A stretch of DNA of 43,329 bases. It comes from Loigolactobacillus jiayinensis. GTDB taxonomy: Bacteria; Bacillota; Bacilli; Lactobacillales; Lactobacillaceae. Position numbers and translations under genes: made by a program. The stretch spans positions 1 to 43,329 of the forward strand of contig NZ_RHOF01000034.1 of NCBI RefSeq assembly GCF_003946445.1, written 5' to 3'. A model generated the notes under the pieces. That model was not told the origin of the DNA and did no database searches. It saw nothing but the letters and a program-made list of their open reading frames with translations. Positions 17,281-29,267 of this stretch are shown here, piece after piece. The first letter of the stretch is position 1. Each line of letters opens with the position of its first letter.

Positions 17281-17634
17281 TTAACGTTCTTCACGGTGCA
17301 ACTGATTGATCAATTCATCGATTCGACTACCATATTGAACTGATTCATCCCGCGCAAAAGTTAGCTCAGGAATCTTAAATAAACGAATCCGTTGACCTAA
17401 TTCCATCCGAATTAAGCCAGTCGCTTTTTCTAAGCCCCGTTGCGCTTTTTCACCGTCACCGGCTTTGTCGGAAAGAATACTGTAATAAATCGTTGCTTGT
17501 TGTAAATCACCGGTGACGTGGACACCAGTAATGGTGACCCCTTCGACCCGGGGATCACGCACCCGCTTCAATAAAATGTCCGACGTTTCTTTTTGAATTT
17601 CTTGCGAAACGCGGCCAATTCGATATTGTGCCAT
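17281..17634 (-). CDS. rbfA: 30S ribosome-binding factor RbfA
   Basis: A 117-residue KH-type RNA-binding protein needed for 16S rRNA 5' end processing and 30S maturation. It starts [16 protein letters not shown], and the core [16 protein letters not shown] and ATIYYSIL fit the family. It is the last gene of the rimP-nusA-ylxR-ylxQ-infB-rbfA block, 50 bases after infB. A TACTATATC-type start is absent; the start is ATG behind GGAGG. Confidence 0.96.
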   Translation of the reverse strand: MAQYRIGRVSQEIQKETSDILLKRVRDPRVEGVTITGVHVTGDLQQATIYYSILSDKAGDGEKAQRGLEKATGLIRMELGQRIRLFKIPELTFARDESVQYGSRIDELINQLHREER

Positions 17635-17684
17635 TGCGCACCTCCACTCTCAAAACAGGTAGTTAACTTAGTGACGTTTAAAAA

Positions 17685-20219
17685 CTACTTAACTGGAACT
17701 TCTTCCATAATGTAGACTTCAATTTGGTCACCGTCTTCAACATTATTGTAGTTCTCGATCATCAAGCCGCCTTCAAAGCCTTGTTTGACTTCTTTAACGT
17801 CGTCTTTTAGATGCTTCAAACTAGCAATTTTGCCTTCATTAATGACGATTCCGTCACGAATCAAGCGAATACTAGAATCTCGTTTAACCAAACCAGAAGT
17901 AACGATAAAGCCGGCAATAGTCCCAACTTTAGAAACTTTATAAGTTTGACGAACATCCAATTGACCAATAACCTTTTCTTGATAAGTTGGTTCTAGCATG
18001 CCCTTCATCGCTGTTTCAACTTCATCGATTGCGTTATAAATGACGTTGTGTAAACGAATATCAACATCTTCGGTAGTTGCTTGGTCTTTAGCACGTGGTG
18101 TTGGCCGTACATTGAAACCAATGATAACCGCATTACTAGCAGCAGCTAAGGTGACATCACTTTCGTTGATGGCCCCAACAGCTTCATGAATAATGTTAAT
18201 ACGGACGCCTTCAACCTCAATTTTTTGTAAACTATTGGCTAAAGCTTCAACAGAACCTTGAACGTCTGCCTTGATAATGATATCGACTTCTTTAAGTTGA
18301 CCTTCTTGCATCGTCTCAAATAAGTTATCCAAGGTAACATGTTTAGTCCGATTACGTTGTGCCAAAACAGCTTGTTTAGCACGTTCTTCACCAGCAGCCC
18401 GAGCAGTTTTTTCATCTTCAAAGACGATAAATTTATCCGCTGATTCAGGTACATCACTTAAGCCAGTGATTTCAACTGGTGTCGATGGCTTAGCTTCCTT
18501 GATGCGGCGACCGCGATCGTTAGTCATAACCCGGACACGACCAAAGGTATTACCAACAACAATTGGATCACCGATCCGTAAAGTCCCTTGTTGAACTAAG
18601 AGTGAGGCAACCGCGCCTTTACCCTTATCCAAACGAGCTTCGATAACCGTACCAGCACCCTTTTGGTTCGGGTTAGCCTTCAGTTCCAACATGTCAGCTT
18701 CCAACAAGATCATTTCCAATAACTCGTCTAAGTTCTTACCGAATTTAGCAGAAATTGGGACGAAAATGGTTTCGCCACCCCAGTCTTCAGGAATCAAGCC
18801 GTATTCAGTCAATTGCTTCATGACGTGGTCTGGATTAGCATTAGGCTTATCGATCTTGTTAACCGCAACAATAATTGGTGCATTCGCTGCCTTGGCATGG
18901 TTGATAGCTTCAATGGTCTGTGGCATAACGCCGTCATCGGCCGCAACCACCAAAACAATAATATCAGTCACATCAGCACCGCGCGCCCGCATATCAGTGA
19001 AGGCCGCATGTCCTGGTGTATCCAAGAAAGTGATTTGACGATCTTTAGACTTAACTTGATAAGCACCAATTGCCTGAGTGATCCCGCCAGCTTCGCCTTC
19101 AGTAACGTTAGTATGCCGTAACTTGTCCAGCAATGTCGTTTTACCATGATCGACGTGGCCCATAATGGTTACTACTGGTGGCCGGTTTTCTTGATACTTG
19201 GTATTCGCTTCTTCAGCTGCAAAGAATTTGTCCAAATCAGAAATATCAACTTCGACTTTTTCTTCAGCTTCAATCCCATAATCCGCCGCCAAAACCTCGA
19301 TCGTATCTTTTTCCAAAGATTGGTTTTGATTAACCATAACACCCATCATGAATAATTTTTTGATGATTTCGGCTGGTTCACGGTGAATTAACTTCGCAAT
19401 ATCTTGAACGTTCATGCCTTCAGTATATTGTAATACTTCTGGCAAAGCACGGTCTTTACGCGTTGTTGCTGGAATGACTGAATGATTTTGACGTTTATTG
19501 CGCCGGTTACGCTTCTTGTTGAAACGACCACCGCCGCCAGCATTACCACCAAAACGACTGCTACCACGGCCACCGCGATTATTATTGTTGCCAAAACGGC
19601 TGTTAGTATTGCGGTTACCAGCAGCAGTATTGCTACCAGTGCCACCTTGATTACGGTTATTACCACTACGAACCGTATTATTAGTGGAACTGATTGGTTT
19701 AGCAGCATTAACTGGTGCCCGATTATCATCACGATGTTGTGGATTCGGTGCTACCCGGTTATTACTTGCAGAAACTCGCGGTTTGTTGTTGTGATTATTA
19801 TTATTATGGTTATAACGATCATTGCGATTTTGTGAATGGTTGTTATTACCATGTTGATTCTGGTTGCTGTGTCCTTGATAATTACGGTTCGGTTGGTTGC
19901 GCTCACGGTCATTATGTTCACGCTCATTGTGCTGTTGTGGACGTGCTTCATGACTATGTTCGTTACGCGTCGGTTGTTGTGGGCGAGCTGCCTGTTCGTG
20001 TGTTGGCGCTGCCTTTTGGGTGTGATCCACCGGCTGAGTATTTGGCGTATTGGCCACCTTTCCGCCACTGATCGCATTGCGCAAGGTTTTCTCTTGTGCA
20101 TCATCGATCGTGGACATATGATTCTTGACATCAAATCCTGCTTTTTTTGCTTGATCAATCACTACTTTTGATTGAATATCTAATTCTTTTGCTAATTCGT
20201 AGATACGTTTTTTACCCAT
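17685..20219 (-). CDS. infB: Translation initiation factor IF-2
   Basis: An 844-residue GTPase that places fMet-tRNA on the 30S subunit and joins subunits. A short N-terminal IF2N domain is followed by a long low-complexity stretch (about residues 65-245) of Asn, Gln, His, Gly and Arg. A second IF2N domain precedes the GTPase domain with GHVDHGKTT near 355, DTPGH near 402 and NKID near 456. Domains II to IV follow, ending in [14 protein letters not shown]. The Asn-rich linker is its oddest feature. Confidence 0.97.
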   Translation of the reverse strand: MGKKRIYELAKELDIQSKVVIDQAKKAGFDVKNHMSTIDDAQEKTLRNAISGGKVANTPNTQPVDHTQKAAPTHEQAARPQQPTRNEHSHEARPQQHNEREHNDRERNQPNRNYQGHSNQNQHGNNNHSQNRNDRYNHNNNNHNNKPRVSASNNRVAPNPQHRDDNRAPVNAAKPISSTNNTVRSGNNRNQGGTGSNTAAGNRNTNSRFGNNNNRGGRGSSRFGGNAGGGGRFNKKRNRRNKRQNHSVIPATTRKDRALPEVLQYTEGMNVQDIAKLIHREPAEIIKKLFMMGVMVNQNQSLEKDTIEVLAADYGIEAEEKVEVDISDLDKFFAAEEANTKYQENRPPVVTIMGHVDHGKTTLLDKLRHTNVTEGEAGGITQAIGAYQVKSKDRQITFLDTPGHAAFTDMRARGADVTDIIVLVVAADDGVMPQTIEAINHAKAANAPIIVAVNKIDKPNANPDHVMKQLTEYGLIPEDWGGETIFVPISAKFGKNLDELLEMILLEADMLELKANPNQKGAGTVIEARLDKGKGAVASLLVQQGTLRIGDPIVVGNTFGRVRVMTNDRGRRIKEAKPSTPVEITGLSDVPESADKFIVFEDEKTARAAGEERAKQAVLAQRNRTKHVTLDNLFETMQEGQLKEVDIIIKADVQGSVEALANSLQKIEVEGVRINIIHEAVGAINESDVTLAAASNAVIIGFNVRPTPRAKDQATTEDVDIRLHNVIYNAIDEVETAMKGMLEPTYQEKVIGQLDVRQTYKVSKVGTIAGFIVTSGLVKRDSSIRLIRDGIVINEGKIASLKHLKDDVKEVKQGFEGGLMIENYNNVEDGDQIEVYIMEEVPVK

Positions 20220-20232
20220 ATCTTCACGCTCC

Positions 20233-20538
20233 CTACGTTTTCAGTAAGGCAATGAGCCGGTGGGCAAAACCTGGCTCGGTCAGACCAACAATCGTTCGTG
20301 GACGTCCTAGCGCTTGGCTCATTGCTTGTTTTGTGAAGGCTGTTATCACCGGTACATGATAAAATTCGCCTTTAGCGTTAAATTTATCACGTGTGGCTTG
20401 ACTAGCATCAGCGGCGACCAAAACCAGCATGACTTTCTGCTGTTGGATCGCCTTTAAAACTAAGCCTTCACCCATTGTCAATGCACCTGCTCGTAAACTT
20501 AATCCTAACAGGTTTAATGCTTTTTGATTATTTTCCAT
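20233..20538 (-). CDS. YlxQ-like ribosomal protein of the L7Ae family
   Basis: A protein of 101 residues with the L7Ae/L30e RNA-binding fold: [19 protein letters not shown] at the start and [10 protein letters not shown] in the core. It is probably a K-turn RNA binder of the YlxQ type. The start at 20538 (MENNQKAL) matches the family; an upstream ATG at 20583 has no ribosome binding site. The chosen start overlaps ylxR by 11 bases. It lies 13 bases before infB, the conserved nusA-ylxR-ylxQ-infB order. Confidence 0.88.
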   Translation of the reverse strand: MENNQKALNLLGLSLRAGALTMGEGLVLKAIQQQKVMLVLVAADASQATRDKFNAKGEFYHVPVITAFTKQAMSQALGRPRTIVGLTEPGFAHRLIALLKT

Positions 20539-20839
20539 TTTTATCGCCAAAAAGTTCTTTGCGGGCTTTTTGATGTTTAACATAAGCTAATAATTCATTA
20601 TAAAAATCATCGTCAACGCTGGCGTTTAAAGCCTTATCTAAGATGTGCTTTTTTGCCGCTTCCTCAATTGCCGCTGGTTCCAATGAAACATAAGCGCCAC
20701 GACCAGATTTTTTACCAGTCGGATCAACGGCTACTTCGCCTTCCTTACTACGAACGACGCGCACCATTTCTTTTTTAGGCTTCATTTCGTTACTGACGAC
20801 ATCTTTACGCATCGGGATTTTTCTTGGTTTCATACTCAA
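20528..20839 (-). CDS. YlxR-family RNA-binding protein (DUF448)
   Basis: A 103-residue basic protein. It begins MKPRKIPMRKDVVS and contains the family signature DPTGKKSGRGAYV near residue 40, which forms the conserved RNA-binding loop. I keep the TTG at 20839, five bases after AAGGAG; the ATG at 20833 is nearly as good and loses two residues. It follows nusA after 20 bases. The function is suggested to involve RNA or nucleoid-linked regulation in other species. Confidence 0.9.
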   Translation of the reverse strand: MSMKPRKIPMRKDVVSNEMKPKKEMVRVVRSKEGEVAVDPTGKKSGRGAYVSLEPAAIEEAAKKHILDKALNASVDDDFYNELLAYVKHQKARKELFGDKNGK

Positions 20840-20859
20840 GTTAGCTCCTTTTCCGATAA

Positions 20860-22134
20860 TTAATCGTTAGCATCAGCGGTGTCATCAGGGACAGTTGGTG
20901 CTGTATTGTCAGCTGAATCGTCGACGGTTGTCGTGTCAGGAACGGTTGGTACCTCATCAGCAGGCAACTTGGTTGTGGTTTCATCGGAAACTGTTGGTGC
21001 AGCCGCTGCTTCTGCAGTAGCACTAGTTTCATCTGGAACCGTTGGTGCAACTGCAGCTTCTGTGGTATCACTAGTTTCATCAGTCTTATTAGCCAATTCA
21101 TCAGCTTCAGTTTCTGACTTGATATCGATCTTGTAGCTCGTCAACTTCGCCGCTAAGCGCGCATTTTGCCCACGTTTACCAATTGCTAATGACAGTTGAT
21201 AATCAGGGACGATCACTGTAACGGCTTTATCGTTGGTTGGGTCAAATGTAACATTAACCACTTGCGCTGGGTTCAGCGCGTTAGCAATATATTCGGCTGG
21301 ATCATCCATCCATTCAATGATATCCATGTTTTCACCAGATAATTCATTGACAATGGCTTGAACCCGCTGACCACGCGGCCCAACACAGGTACCAACTGAG
21401 TCAACATTAGCGTCATGGCTACGAACAGCCATCTTTGTCCGATCACCAGCTTCGCGCGCAATTGAAACAATTTCTACAGTACCATCATAAATTTCTGGTA
21501 CTTCTTGTTCAAATAACCGCTTAACTAAATCAGGATGGGTCCGACTCACATAAACTTGTGGGCCCTTAGGCGTATTTTCAACCTTGGTAACATAAACTTT
21601 AATGCGATCATGTGGTTCGTAGTGTTCGTTAGGCATTTGGTCACTTTTAGCAAGAATAGCTTCAATCTTACCTAAATTAACGTAAATATACCGACTATCA
21701 CGCCGTTCTACGACCCCTTGCATGATTTCATTTTCATACTTAATGTACTGATCGTAAATAATATTACGTTCAGCTTCGCGTACTCGCTGCATGATAACTT
21801 GCTTAGCCGTTTGGGCGGCAATTCGGCCGAAGTCCTTTGGTGTGACCTCAAAACGAATATCATCGCCAACTTCGTAAGCCTCGTTGATGGTCAAAGCTTC
21901 CTTCAAACTGACTTCTAAACGTGAATCAAAAACTTCATCAGTCACTTCCTTGACCGCATACACATGGATGTCGCCTTTTTTATTATCAAATTCAACTTCC
22001 ACGTTTTGTGCTTGACCATAATTACGCTTGTATGCTGACGCTAAGGCCGCTTCTAATGCTTCGATCACAACTTCTTTTTTAACGCCTTTTTCAGATTCAA
22101 GTGCATCCAAGGCACTTAACATTTCCTTGCTCAT
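20860..22134 (-). CDS. nusA: Transcription termination/antitermination factor NusA
   Basis: A 424-residue RNA polymerase-binding factor. The N-terminal RNAP-binding domain (about 1-125), the S1 domain (about 130-200) and two KH domains (about 225-350) are all visible; GPRGQRVQAIV is the KH1 loop and IGKRGQNARLAA the KH2 loop. After about residue 355 comes an acidic tail with four imperfect copies of APTVPDET. The tail replaces the acidic repeats of proteobacterial NusA and is longer than in Bacillus. It is the second gene of the rimP operon. Confidence 0.97.
   Translation of the reverse strand: MSKEMLSALDALESEKGVKKEVVIEALEAALASAYKRNYGQAQNVEVEFDNKKGDIHVYAVKEVTDEVFDSRLEVSLKEALTINEAYEVGDDIRFEVTPKDFGRIAAQTAKQVIMQRVREAERNIIYDQYIKYENEIMQGVVERRDSRYIYVNLGKIEAILAKSDQMPNEHYEPHDRIKVYVTKVENTPKGPQVYVSRTHPDLVKRLFEQEVPEIYDGTVEIVSIAREAGDRTKMAVRSHDANVDSVGTCVGPRGQRVQAIVNELSGENMDIIEWMDDPAEYIANALNPAQVVNVTFDPTNDKAVTVIVPDYQLSLAIGKRGQNARLAAKLTSYKIDIKSETEADELANKTDETSDTTEAAVAPTVPDETSATAEAAAAPTVSDETTTKLPADEVPTVPDTTTVDDSADNTAPTVPDDTADAND
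20884..21060. repeat. Four imperfect copies of a short repeat in the nusA 3' end
   Basis: Around 20885, 20937, 20978 and 21030 the + strand repeats a CATC-like start plus GGAACNGTTGGT. Each copy encodes PTVPDE or PTVSDE in NusA. The spacing is irregular, so this is not a tandem array with a fixed period. Confidence 0.6.
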
Positions 22135-22154
22135 GCTAACTGTTTCCTTCCCGA

Positions 22155-22628
22155 TTAAAATTCGATGGCTAATCTAGCTTGCGCAATTTGTTGCCGCGCA
22201 AAAGTAAATTCCTTACGCCGGGTTTTGACTTTAACTGATAACGTTAATTCATCAGGCGTTACCGCCGTCAATGTTCCTTCATAAATCTTCGCACCAGCGA
22301 CTGCTTGATACAGCGAAATATGGACATAACTGTTCAAAGCGCGCTGATAATCAGCTTCCTTTTTCAAAGGTCGTTCAGCGCCTGGCGATGAAACTTCTAG
22401 ATAATAAGCTTGCGGAATCGGGTCCGGATCTATTGAATCCAGCGTTTCACTAATTTCTTCACTGATCATGGCACAATCTTCAAGAGTGATACCAGCAGGT
22501 TTATCAATATAAACCCGTAAATACCAGCTTTTTCCTTCTTTAACAAATTCAATATCAACTAATTCGAAATGGTGACTGTCCACGATTGGTTGGACAACAT
22601 CTTGGACTCTTTCAACAACCGAGCTCAA
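22155..22628 (-). CDS. rimP: Ribosome maturation factor RimP
   Basis: A 157-residue protein needed for 30S subunit assembly. The N-terminal domain has [21 protein letters not shown] and the core [11 protein letters not shown], both family signatures. I choose the TTG at 22628 because AAGGAGG lies exactly seven bases before it. The upstream ATG at 22649 would place that ribosome binding site inside the gene. It is the first gene of the rimP-nusA-ylxR-ylxQ-infB-rbfA operon. Confidence 0.95.
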   Translation of the reverse strand: MSSVVERVQDVVQPIVDSHHFELVDIEFVKEGKSWYLRVYIDKPAGITLEDCAMISEEISETLDSIDPDPIPQAYYLEVSSPGAERPLKKEADYQRALNSYVHISLYQAVAGAKIYEGTLTAVTPDELTLSVKVKTRRKEFTFARQQIAQARLAIEF

Positions 22629-22692
22629 ACCATTGCCTCCTTTTCGCAATTATAGTTTGTTCCTATCTGGAACGATTGCTGCTCAATACCGA

Positions 22693-22726
22693 GCCACCGC
22701 GGTTAAAACAACTTTTATACGGTGGC
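22693..22726 (-). promoter_or_regulatory. Hairpin in the rimP leader
   Basis: GCCACCG (22693-22699) pairs with CGGTGGC (22720-22726) around a 20-base loop, 65 bases before the rimP start. No T run follows, so it is not a terminator. It may affect leader structure, but no known class is recognised. Confidence 0.35.
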
Positions 22727-22757
22727 CTTATCTTTTAGTAAACTGGCTTTATCCAAT

Positions 22758-22784
22758 AAAAAGAGTGAGCATCGCTGCTCACTC
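22758..22784 (-). terminator. Terminator of polC
   Basis: GAGTGAGCA pairs with TGCTCACTC around TCGC (22763-22784) with five T after it on the minus strand. Confidence 0.9.
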
Positions 22785-22851
22785 GACCAAAGTCTCTAAA
22801 TACTTTATTATAATACCACAAATTCGGTCGTGACGCAACTTGCACACTGAT

Positions 22852-25800
22852 TTACATCATATCAAACAGTGATAACTGATTCTCATCTGGTAAATCTTCC
22901 AAAACACGATTTTCGGTTAAATAATCGATCAATGTTTTTGAGACCTTGCCCCGCTTGCTTAGATCCTCTTTAGACAGAAAAGGTTTTTCTTCACGCGCGG
23001 AGACAATTTGCTTAGCCACGTTCATCCCTAAACTAGGAACCGCCCGGAATGGCGCTAACAATGTTTTACCATCATCCTCGATCAAAAATTCAGCAGCATC
23101 AGAACGAGTGACGTCAACCATCTCAAAATTGAAACCACGCTCGATCATCTCGTTTGCCAGTTCCAACACAGTCAACAGGTTCTTTTCCTTGGCTGAAGCA
23201 TCCATCCCTTTGTCAGTGATTTCCTTCATCGCTGCCTTAACCGCATCTTTACCACGGGACATAGCAACCAAATCAAAATCATCCGCCCGAACAGTGAAAT
23301 ACGCGGCGTAATACAAGATGGGGTAATAAACTTTGAAATAGGCCACTCGTAACGCCATCAAAATATACGCAGCAGCATGCGCCTTCGGGAACATATACTT
23401 AATTTTTAAACAAGAGTCGATGTACCAATCCGGCACATTATCATTATCGCGCATCGCTTGCTGCCAATCATCAGGGATCCCGCGCCCTTTACGCACGTGT
23501 TCCATAATATTAAAGGCCATTGAAGCGTCCATGCCGTAGTGAATTAAATCTAACATAATGTTATCCCGACAACCGATAACGTCTTTTAATGTGACAATGC
23601 CTTTTTGAATCAATTCTTCGGCGTTACCTAACCAAACATCGGTCCCATGGGATAGTCCAGAAATTTGTAGTAGTTCTGAGAAAGTCGTTGGATTAGTCTC
23701 TTCCAACATCCCACGAACAAAGCGTGTCCCAAATTCAGGAATACCCAGCGTGCCAGTTTTTGATCCAATTTGCTCCGGCGTTACACCTAACACCTCAGTA
23801 CTAGAAAACAACGACATCACCTTCGGATCCACGGGCGGAATTGATTTAGGCTCAATTCCGGAAAGATCCTGCAGCTTACGGATCATTGTTGGATCATCAT
23901 GGCCTAAAATATCCATTTTTAAAATATTGTCATGAATTGAATGGAAATCAAAATGACTGGTGCGCCATGACGCGTTTTGATCATCAGCAGGGTACTGAAT
24001 CGGCGTAAAGTCATAGATATCCATATAATCAGGCACAATTAAAATACCCGCTGGATGCTGGCCAGTAGTCCGCTTAACCCCAGTGGTCCCCTTGGCTAGA
24101 CGATCAACTTCAGCACCACGGTAAGTAGCGCCAGTATCACGTTCGTACGCCTTAACGTAGCCATAACCAGTTTTGTCAGCTACTGTGCCGATGGTGCCGG
24201 CACGGAATACATTATTTTCACCAAATAAAACCTTCATATAGTTATGTGCGATTGGCTGATAGTCACCCGAGAAATTTAAATCAATATCGGGCACTTTATT
24301 CCCTGTGAAACCTAAGAACGTTTCAAATGGAATATCGTGGCCATCTTTTTCTAACTCAGCACCACAGTCAGGACATTTCTTATCCGGCAGATCATAACCC
24401 GACCCATATTCCCCTTTGGTGTAAAACTCAGAATAATGACAATGAGCGCACCGGTAATGTGGTGGCAGTGCGTTGATCTCGGTGATACCGGCCAAATAAG
24501 CGACTAAGCTAGAACCAACTGAACCACGCGAACCAACCAAATAACCATCTTTATTACTTTTTGACACCAATTTTTGGGCAATCAAATAATGGACCGCAAA
24601 GCCGTTACCAATAATACTTTTTAATTCTTGCTCAATTCGGTCAGCCACAATTTTCGGTAATTCTTCACCATATAGCTTATAGGCTAAAGTATAGGTCATA
24701 TTTTTGATATCATCTTCAGCGCCCGGCATTTTAGGCGTATACAACTTGTTTTTAACTGGTGAGATCTCATCGATATCGTCAGCGATTGCATTGGGATTAG
24801 TTACCACTAACTGCTTTGCAACATCGTCACCGAGAAATTGAAATGACTTTAGCATTTCATCGGTTGAACGGAAATGAACATCCGGCAAATTAATTCGGTT
24901 CAGCGGATTAGCGCCACCTTGCGAATTAATCAAGATTTTGCGGTAAATTTTGTCTTCTGGATTTAGATAATGCGTATCCCCAGTAGCGACTACCGGCTGC
25001 TTTAATTCCTCACCAATTTTGACGATATTGCGGATAATATCTTCTAGATCACCATTATTTTTGACCAACTCACGCTCTAATAATGGCGCATAAACTGGCT
25101 TAGGCATTACTTCAAGGTAATCATAGAATTTTGCTTTGTCACGTGCTTCGTTGTAGCCTTTTTGCATCATTGCCGTAAAAACTTCACCACTGGAACAGGC
25201 CGAACCAACTAAAATACCTTCACGATATTGGTTGACCAAACTCCGTGGCATTCGCGGTAAACGGTAGAAATATTTGATCATTGACAATGAAACTAGTTTA
25301 AACAAGTTCTTCAAGCCGGCTTGGGTCTGTGCCAATAAAATTGCGTGGAACGGCCGCGCCTGCTTGTAAGCATCATTTTCACCAACGCGATCATTTAATT
25401 GATCAACGTAGTTCATTTGATAATGCTGCTTAGCTTCTTTTAAGAAAATATACAGTAAACGCCCAGTTGATTCGGCATCGGCATTAGCCCGATGATGGTG
25501 TTCCAAGCTAACTTTAAACCGTTTGGCCAAAGAATCGAGCTTATGATTTTTGAATTCAGGATGCAACATCCGCGCCAATTCCAAAGTATCGATCACGGGG
25601 ACATCAATTTGGCCCATCTGATGACGCGTATAGCCCGCATTTAAGAAGCCAACATCAAACGTAACATTATGCCCGACTAAAATCGTCCCCGCATAAAACT
25701 CTTTAAACTTGGCAAATGCGGCTTCTTCCGTATTGGCGCCGCGCACCATCTCATCGGTAATACTCGTTAAATTAATTGTCGTATCCGATAGCGGATGCAC

Positions 25801-27204
25801 CGGGTCGATAAATTCTTCAAATTCAGCAATGACTTCACCGTGCTTCATTTTAACCGCAGCTAATTCAATAACTGAATCGTAAACCGCCGATAAACCAGTA
25901 GTTTCGGTATCAAAAACCACATACTCGGTGTCGTCATTTAGTGGTGTGTGGTCTAGATTATAGGCAATTGGCACCCCATCATCGACAATATTAGCCTCGA
26001 CCCCGTATAAAATTTTAACGCCATTTTTATTACCTGCGGCATGTGCTTCAGGAAAAGCCTGCAGCGCCGCGTGATCAGTAATAGCAATTGCTTTTTGGCC
26101 CCATTTAGCCGCTTGGGCCACATAATCAGAAATACTATTGGTAGCGTCCATTTGGCTCATGTTGGAATGCAAATGTAACTCAACCCGTTTTTGGCCTTCT
26201 GGTGCAGTATCTTGGCGGGCAGCGTGTTTAACTTCTTGCATATCGCGGGCATTGACTACTAAATCACGCATGAAGTTATCCTCTTGCACGCTACCTTTGA
26301 CCTTGACCCAGATTCCTTTTTTCATAGCCGCAAAAATGGCTTCGTCCTCATCGCCGCGTGAGAATTTTTTGACTGTAAACGATGACGTGTAGTCGGTCAT
26401 TTTAAAGATCAATAATTGCCGTTTTGAACGTAAAACTCGAATTTCTAAATCAAAAACATAGCCTTCGATCACCAGCGAATTTTCTTCTTCTTGAATATCG
26501 ATCATCCGCCGCACTGGCTCGTTAGGATTAATACTGCGGCCCATGGTGATTGGCCCAGTAATTGTTTTTTCACTGGACTGCTGCCGTTGCTGTGCAGCTT
26601 GTTGCAACGAGGCCGCTGCTTGTTGCGCCATGGCAGCGTCCTTTTTCGCCTTAGCTGCTTGGAAAGCCTCAATCTTCGCCTGTGAAGCTGACTCATCGAT
26701 CATGGCGTGAATTGACAATTTCGGGAAACCAACATCGGTATAAGTGGCTTCAATCGGCCCTAGCGCCTGGGTAGTCAAAAAGTTTTTAACAATTTCATTA
26801 TCCGCCAATAACATCACCCGGCCATCGTCCAGATAAGGCTGTTCTTTTTCACATAATTCTTGAATCAACGACGAGGTAATGCCACTGGTTTTCACTACGT
26901 AGGTCCAGTAATCCCCTAAATTTTGATCTGTTAATTGCGGTGTCCGCGTTCGAATGGTTAATTTCACCTTGGCAATTGCGCTAAATGCTTGCTGCAAATG
27001 CTGGCCGAGATCGATAAATAACGGGTACGGCAAAATATCAGCGAATTCCAAATAGAACTGCCAAACTTGTGAACGTTGATGGACCACCACTTTACTCACT
27101 TTAGCAGCATTAAAAAATTGTTCATTTTCAGCAGTGACGTCTAACTTAATTTGTTCGCGCAGTTGATTAAATAATTCTGTTTCACTTAAACTCAACGCAG
27201 CCAT
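22852..27204 (-). CDS. polC: DNA polymerase III alpha subunit PolC (Gram-positive type)
   Basis: A 1450-residue replicative polymerase with built-in proofreading. N-terminal domains (1-225) are followed by an OB fold, then a PHP domain with [11 protein letters not shown] near 345. The exonuclease is inserted at about 420-590 and opens with [10 protein letters not shown]. The zinc module has [10 protein letters not shown] and CPDCGAEL near 925. The palm carries [11 protein letters not shown] near 970, and the thumb and fingers follow. Length is typical. It lies downstream of proS with a 283-base leader. Confidence 0.98.
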   Translation of the reverse strand: MAALSLSETELFNQLREQIKLDVTAENEQFFNAAKVSKVVVHQRSQVWQFYLEFADILPYPLFIDLGQHLQQAFSAIAKVKLTIRTRTPQLTDQNLGDYWTYVVKTSGITSSLIQELCEKEQPYLDDGRVMLLADNEIVKNFLTTQALGPIEATYTDVGFPKLSIHAMIDESASQAKIEAFQAAKAKKDAAMAQQAAASLQQAAQQRQQSSEKTITGPITMGRSINPNEPVRRMIDIQEEENSLVIEGYVFDLEIRVLRSKRQLLIFKMTDYTSSFTVKKFSRGDEDEAIFAAMKKGIWVKVKGSVQEDNFMRDLVVNARDMQEVKHAARQDTAPEGQKRVELHLHSNMSQMDATNSISDYVAQAAKWGQKAIAITDHAALQAFPEAHAAGNKNGVKILYGVEANIVDDGVPIAYNLDHTPLNDDTEYVVFDTETTGLSAVYDSVIELAAVKMKHGEVIAEFEEFIDPVHPLSDTTINLTSITDEMVRGANTEEAAFAKFKEFYAGTILVGHNVTFDVGFLNAGYTRHQMGQIDVPVIDTLELARMLHPEFKNHKLDSLAKRFKVSLEHHHRANADAESTGRLLYIFLKEAKQHYQMNYVDQLNDRVGENDAYKQARPFHAILLAQTQAGLKNLFKLVSLSMIKYFYRLPRMPRSLVNQYREGILVGSACSSGEVFTAMMQKGYNEARDKAKFYDYLEVMPKPVYAPLLERELVKNNGDLEDIIRNIVKIGEELKQPVVATGDTHYLNPEDKIYRKILINSQGGANPLNRINLPDVHFRSTDEMLKSFQFLGDDVAKQLVVTNPNAIADDIDEISPVKNKLYTPKMPGAEDDIKNMTYTLAYKLYGEELPKIVADRIEQELKSIIGNGFAVHYLIAQKLVSKSNKDGYLVGSRGSVGSSLVAYLAGITEINALPPHYRCAHCHYSEFYTKGEYGSGYDLPDKKCPDCGAELEKDGHDIPFETFLGFTGNKVPDIDLNFSGDYQPIAHNYMKVLFGENNVFRAGTIGTVADKTGYGYVKAYERDTGATYRGAEVDRLAKGTTGVKRTTGQHPAGILIVPDYMDIYDFTPIQYPADDQNASWRTSHFDFHSIHDNILKMDILGHDDPTMIRKLQDLSGIEPKSIPPVDPKVMSLFSSTEVLGVTPEQIGSKTGTLGIPEFGTRFVRGMLEETNPTTFSELLQISGLSHGTDVWLGNAEELIQKGIVTLKDVIGCRDNIMLDLIHYGMDASMAFNIMEHVRKGRGIPDDWQQAMRDNDNVPDWYIDSCLKIKYMFPKAHAAAYILMALRVAYFKVYYPILYYAAYFTVRADDFDLVAMSRGKDAVKAAMKEITDKGMDASAKEKNLLTVLELANEMIERGFNFEMVDVTRSDAAEFLIEDDGKTLLAPFRAVPSLGMNVAKQIVSAREEKPFLSKEDLSKRGKVSKTLIDYLTENRVLEDLPDENQLSLFDMM

Positions 27205-27228
27205 CCTTCCAAATTAAAACTTAATTAA

Positions 27229-27289
27229 GAAAAGAGTCGAACGGCGTTGTTTGGCTTAACCCAAACGATGGCGCTACCGTTCCACTCTT
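27229..27289 (-). terminator. Large hairpin upstream of polC (terminator or attenuator)
   Basis: On the minus strand AAGAGT-GAACGG pairs with CCGTTC-ACTCTT (27232-27289), with an inner GTTTGG/CCAAAC stem, and then TTTTC. It could end transcription of proS. As it stands 25-28 bases before the polC start, it could also act as an attenuator in the polC leader. Confidence 0.5.
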
Positions 27290-27487
27290 ATCCACTGTAT
27301 TTAAGTCGTGTTCGAAAATTAATACTGATCTTCTTGCACAACTAATTTTGCTGAACCGTACTTAGAAAAGCACCGTTCGTGCAACTCAATAACACTTTAG
27401 CAAATGCTAGTTGACTGTACTATGAAGTAACCGCCAACCATTTTTTAACATTCACTTTAGTTTAACCTAATTTACTAACAGGTCAAC
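27290..27487 (-). other. Intergenic leader between proS and polC
   Basis: Nearly 200 bases that hold no supported gene. One imperfect stem-loop, GAACGGTGC with GTACGGTTC on the minus strand (about 27349-27374), is visible. The GTGGAACGG sequence near 27280 faintly resembles a T-box core, but stem I elements are not found. I see no convincing promoter. Confidence 0.3.
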
Positions 27488-29209
<1,722 letters not shown>

Positions 29210-29267
29210 TCATACTGCGGCCGACAGCCGGGTACCACGTTTACAACTTTTCTAACTATGTTTGAAT

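Noticed and set aside
19482-20171. Several long frames opposite the infB 5' region
   Set aside because: They are shadows of the Asn-rich low-complexity part of infB and show only repetitive residues.
20884-21060. CRISPR-like array
   Set aside because: The repeats are imperfect, irregularly spaced and lie in the coding frame of nusA.
22693-22726. T-box or riboswitch in the rimP leader
   Set aside because: A simple hairpin without the conserved elements of any class I know.
27229-27300. T-box riboswitch before polC
   Set aside because: Only a partial GTGGAACGG core is seen; the stem I elements and a normal ACCGCG sequence are missing, and polC is not a usual T-box target.
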